DNA from: Sediminimonas qiaohouensis DSM 21189
GTDB lineage: Bacteria > Pseudomonadota > Alphaproteobacteria > Rhodobacterales > Rhodobacteraceae
Assembly: GCF_000423645.1 (NCBI RefSeq)
Contig: NZ_AUIJ01000012.1
Location: 45,908 to 109,907 of the forward strand
Length of the DNA stretch: 64,000 nucleotides
Direction: 5' to 3'
Shown here: piece after piece, positions 62,418 through 64,000 of the stretch
How positions within the stretch are numbered: position 1 is the first letter of the stretch
Layout of the letters: the number at the start of each line of letters is the position of its first letter
Position numbers and translations under genes: made by a program
The notes under the pieces: generated by a model
The model's input: only the letters and a program-made list of their open reading frames with translations
Databases searched by the model: none
Told to the model about the DNA's origin: nothing

Positions 62418-63106
62418 TGCGGCGCTCCAATGGTCAACTCAACCTGCGCCAATCCCTCGATCATACCCTGCAGTACATCCCCGGGGGATACGGGCCCCAC
62501 GCCGGCCGGCGTGCCGGTATAGATCAGGTCACCCGCATCAAGATGATAGTAGCGCGACAGGTCCGCCACGATTTCCGGCACCGACCAGATCATATCGTCA
62601 AGGCGCGCATCCTGCCGCACGACACCATTGCACATCATCGCAATTCTCTGACGTCCCGGCGTGAATTGCGCCGCTGGTGTGATGGGCCCGATCACCGCGC
62701 TGTTTTCAAAGTCCTTGCCCAGGTCCCAGGGCCTGCGCGCATCCTTGCCCTTTTGCTGAAGATCCCGGCGCGTCATATCCAGACCCGCCGCATATCCCAA
62801 AACAGGAGCCATCGCCGCATCCTGCTCCACGCGGAACGCAGGTGCACCGATAGCAACGACCAATTCCATCTCATGATGAAAATCGATGGTTCCGGGCGGA
62901 TAGGGAACAGTGCTCCCAGTGTCGCAGATGGCCGAGGGCGACTTGGTAAAGTAAAAAGGCGCCTCGCGATCCACCTCGTTCCCCATCTCGGCGGCATGGG
63001 CGGCATAGTTGCGCCCCACGCAAAAGATGCGCCGCACGGGGAACCCCCGCCCCCCCTGAGAGATGGGAACCATCGGTGGCTCGGGCGGATCAAACAACGG
63101 TGTCAT
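62414..63106 (-). CDS. FAH-family hydrolase, likely fumarylpyruvate hydrolase
   Basis: A 230-residue protein of the fumarylacetoacetase family, C-terminal type. FCVGRNYAAHAAEMGNEV and the metal-binding FHHEMELVVAIG (Glu-x-Glu) are visible, with YTGTPAGVGPVSPGD near the end. The short form and adjacent isomerase suggest fumarylpyruvate hydrolysis to fumarate and pyruvate, as in the gentisate route (NagK-like). Fumarylacetoacetate is a less likely substrate. It leads the fah-maiA pair, with dctPQM 0.7 kb downstream. A 12-base palindrome lies 139 bp upstream. Confidence 0.82.
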   Translation of the reverse strand: MTPLFDPPEPPMVPISQGGRGFPVRRIFCVGRNYAAHAAEMGNEVDREAPFYFTKSPSAICDTGSTVPYPPGTIDFHHEMELVVAIGAPAFRVEQDAAMAPVLGYAAGLDMTRRDLQQKGKDARRPWDLGKDFENSAVIGPITPAAQFTPGRQRIAMMCNGVVRQDARLDDMIWSVPEIVADLSRYYHLDAGDLIYTGTPAGVGPVSPGDVLQGMIEGLAQVELTIGAPQ

Positions 63107-63244
63107 CCGCCCCCCCGTTTGGCATATACTGCCCGTCGGCCAAACCTACCATGCCATTGCGTCTTTGCGACAAACGGATCACCTGTGTTTTGCGCATTGG
63201 CCCTCCCGAATACATGAGCACGGACATGCCGCGCATACAAACCC

Positions 63245-63256
63245 GACCGTACGGTC
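63245..63256. promoter_or_regulatory. palindrome resembling a TetR-family operator
   Basis: GACCGTACGGTC is an exact 12-base palindrome. TetR/AcrR-type regulators often bind such ACCGNNCGGT sites. It is 139 bp upstream of the FAH-family start. No regulator gene is visible beside it. The stretch 63107-63457 otherwise holds nothing I recognise as a gene. Confidence 0.45.
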
Positions 63257-63457
63257 ACTTTTGCAAAAATGCCAGAGAAAATTCGACCCTGGCAAGGGCT
63301 TTCGTCGCGTGGCTGATGGCGGCAGATTGTAAACGGCCCTCACAAGGGCGTTCCCAAACACGCTGTACCGCACACCCCACAAGGCGGATATGCGCTTCAA
63401 TGGGGCGGCCGACGCACAGAAGCGGACCGATCACCGCCTCCCGAAGGACATCTTCGA

Positions 63458-63556
63458 GGTCAGCTCACCCATGACCGCGACGGCGACACGATTAAGATCA
63501 GCGGTCGCCCGATACATCTCGCCAACCTGAACAGCGCCGAGACCGGAAGCATTGCG
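63458..63556 (+). pseudogene. remnant of a thermonuclease-like (SNase) domain
   Basis: One frame reads GQLTHDRDGDTIKISGRPI and then HLANLNSAETGS, which matches the start of the staphylococcal-nuclease fold (GxVxxVxDGDTI...I.L.G...PE). No start codon, upstream half or continuation is present, and a run of 13 G begins where it ends. It looks like a decaying fragment, perhaps cut by the nearby insertion element. No product is expected. Confidence 0.5.
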
Positions 63557-63568
63557 GGGGGGGGGGGG
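63556..63568. repeat. run of 13 guanines
   Basis: An uninterrupted G13 tract lies at the end of the nuclease remnant. Such runs are rare in this window. It may be a slippage-prone site, a quadruplex former, or a sequencing artefact. Confidence 0.8.
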
Positions 63569-63660
63569 CACCTCACGTTTGATCTGCCCCCTGCACCGCA
63601 GCCTGGCCGGCCTGCCGTTGTCAACGCGCGAAGGGGCTACCGTGGTATTCGACAAGACGC

Positions 63661-63765
63661 GCATAGCGTGGAGCTATGCCGGGAAATGGGTGACGAAGTT
63701 TGAGAAGGCGGCGTATCGTGGCGGGTGTCCAAGCCTGCCAGAACTTCCAAAAGGAACGATACGCC
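63661..63765 (+). promoter_or_regulatory. stacked inverted repeats in the transposase leader
   Basis: GCATAGC-GTGGA-GCTATGC (63661-63679) is followed by GGCGTATCGT (63710-63719), which pairs exactly with ACGATACGCC (63756-63765). The second stem ends immediately before the ATG and encloses AAGGA. In read-through transcripts it could hide the ribosome-binding site, a known way insertion elements limit transposase. Confidence 0.55.
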
Positions 63766-64000
63766 ATGACCAACGATACAGACATCATCGCCCTGCGTCA
63801 GCCGGAATCTGTGGATGACCCGCTGACCGAGATCGCGCGCGACGGGGCGCGACGGATGCTTGCGGCCGCGCTTAGGGCAGAGGCCGACGCCTTCGTAGCA
63901 CAGCATGCCGAAGAGACCCTGCCGGACGGCCGCCAGCGGGTTGTCCGACACGGTTACGGGCCGGAGCGCAGCATCCAGAGCGGGATCGGCGCGCTCGACG
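63766..64000 (+). mobile_element. IS256-type transposase, N-terminal 78 codons (runs off the right edge)
   Basis: The frame opens at ATG 63766 after AAGGAACG. It encodes a start like IS256-family transposases: LRQPESVDDPLTEIARDGAR, then RMLAAALRAEADAFVAQH, then LPDGRQRVVRHGYGPERSIQ. The catalytic DDE residues lie beyond the window, so activity cannot be judged. The left inverted repeat of the element is not identified; it should lie between the G-run and 63700. The insertion sits beside a nuclease remnant. Confidence 0.75.

Noticed and set aside
1..64000. tRNA, rRNA or CRISPR arrays
   Set aside because: No cloverleaf-like stretch with a T-loop GTTCRA pattern in a free intergenic gap was found, and no evenly spaced short repeats. 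A tRNAscan-SE run would settle it.

Overview
The window reads as chromosomal DNA of a high-GC marine-type alphaproteobacterium of the family Rhodobacteraceae (Roseobacter group). The evidence is the ccoN / usp / fnrL / hemN gene order with FnrL boxes, an RpoHII-type heat-shock sigma factor with an ECF-type promoter, the ethylmalonyl-CoA pathway genes ccr, ecm and mcd, the pckA / chvI / chvG / hprK / EIIA / HPr block typical of alphaproteobacteria, a LuxR-LuxI quorum-sensing pair, and short intergenic repeats of a kind I associate with roseobacters. Coding density is high. I found no tRNA, rRNA or CRISPR array. The only clear mobile DNA is a partial transposase at the right edge.

Layout. 0-4.6 kb is an oxygen-response block (ccoN start, usp, fnrL, hemN, three FNR boxes) plus an endonuclease/exonuclease/phosphatase-family protein. 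5-10.8 kb is a yejABEF-type oligopeptide importer. 11-22.5 kb holds housekeeping genes: membrane cytochrome c, pheA, moeB, dut, coaBC, chaN, rpoHII, cobP, a histidine phosphatase, murJ, a rhomboid-fold protein without catalytic residues, and trpS. 22.5-30.5 kb holds a VOC enzyme, ilvE, a stress protein, nfuA, tsaB, rimI, a TSUP permease with a TIGR02186-like partner, an SDR and a RecD-like helicase. 30.5-32.2 kb is the quorum-sensing operon (small ORF, luxR, luxI), with a match to the CtrA consensus just upstream. 32.4-44.1 kb is acetyl-CoA and acyl-CoA metabolism (ccr, an acyltransferase, ecm, etfBA, hbdA) mixed with small genes. 44.1-51.5 kb is the nitrogen/carbon PTS, RapZ, ChvIG and PckA block. 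51.5-57.4 kb has a regulator with an unrecognised C-terminal domain and its neighbour, an XRE regulator, a TSUP permease, mcd and a BKACE enzyme. 57.5-63.1 kb has a TehA-family channel behind an FNR box, a TRAP transporter, and isomerase and hydrolase genes that resemble the lower gentisate route. 63.1-64 kb is decaying sequence with a nuclease relic, then the IS element.

How the genes work together. Ccr, Ecm and Mcd are three steps of the ethylmalonyl-CoA route for acetyl-CoA assimilation. EtfAB can take electrons from Mcd, HbdA works at the C4 level, and PckA draws C4 acids towards gluconeogenesis. LacI-type operators of the GTTnGCGCnAAC form occur before both pckA and etfB, which suggests shared carbon control. 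FNR boxes tie cbb3 oxidase, anaerobic heme synthesis and the TehA channel to low oxygen.

The most unusual non-coding signals are intergenic inverted-repeat elements near 15.7 and 18.8 kb. They share flanks and show base changes that keep an inner helix paired. Two looser relatives lie near 4.8 and 11.0 kb, and all four carry CACTTTAT near the apex. All functional calls come from reading the sequence; no database search was run.
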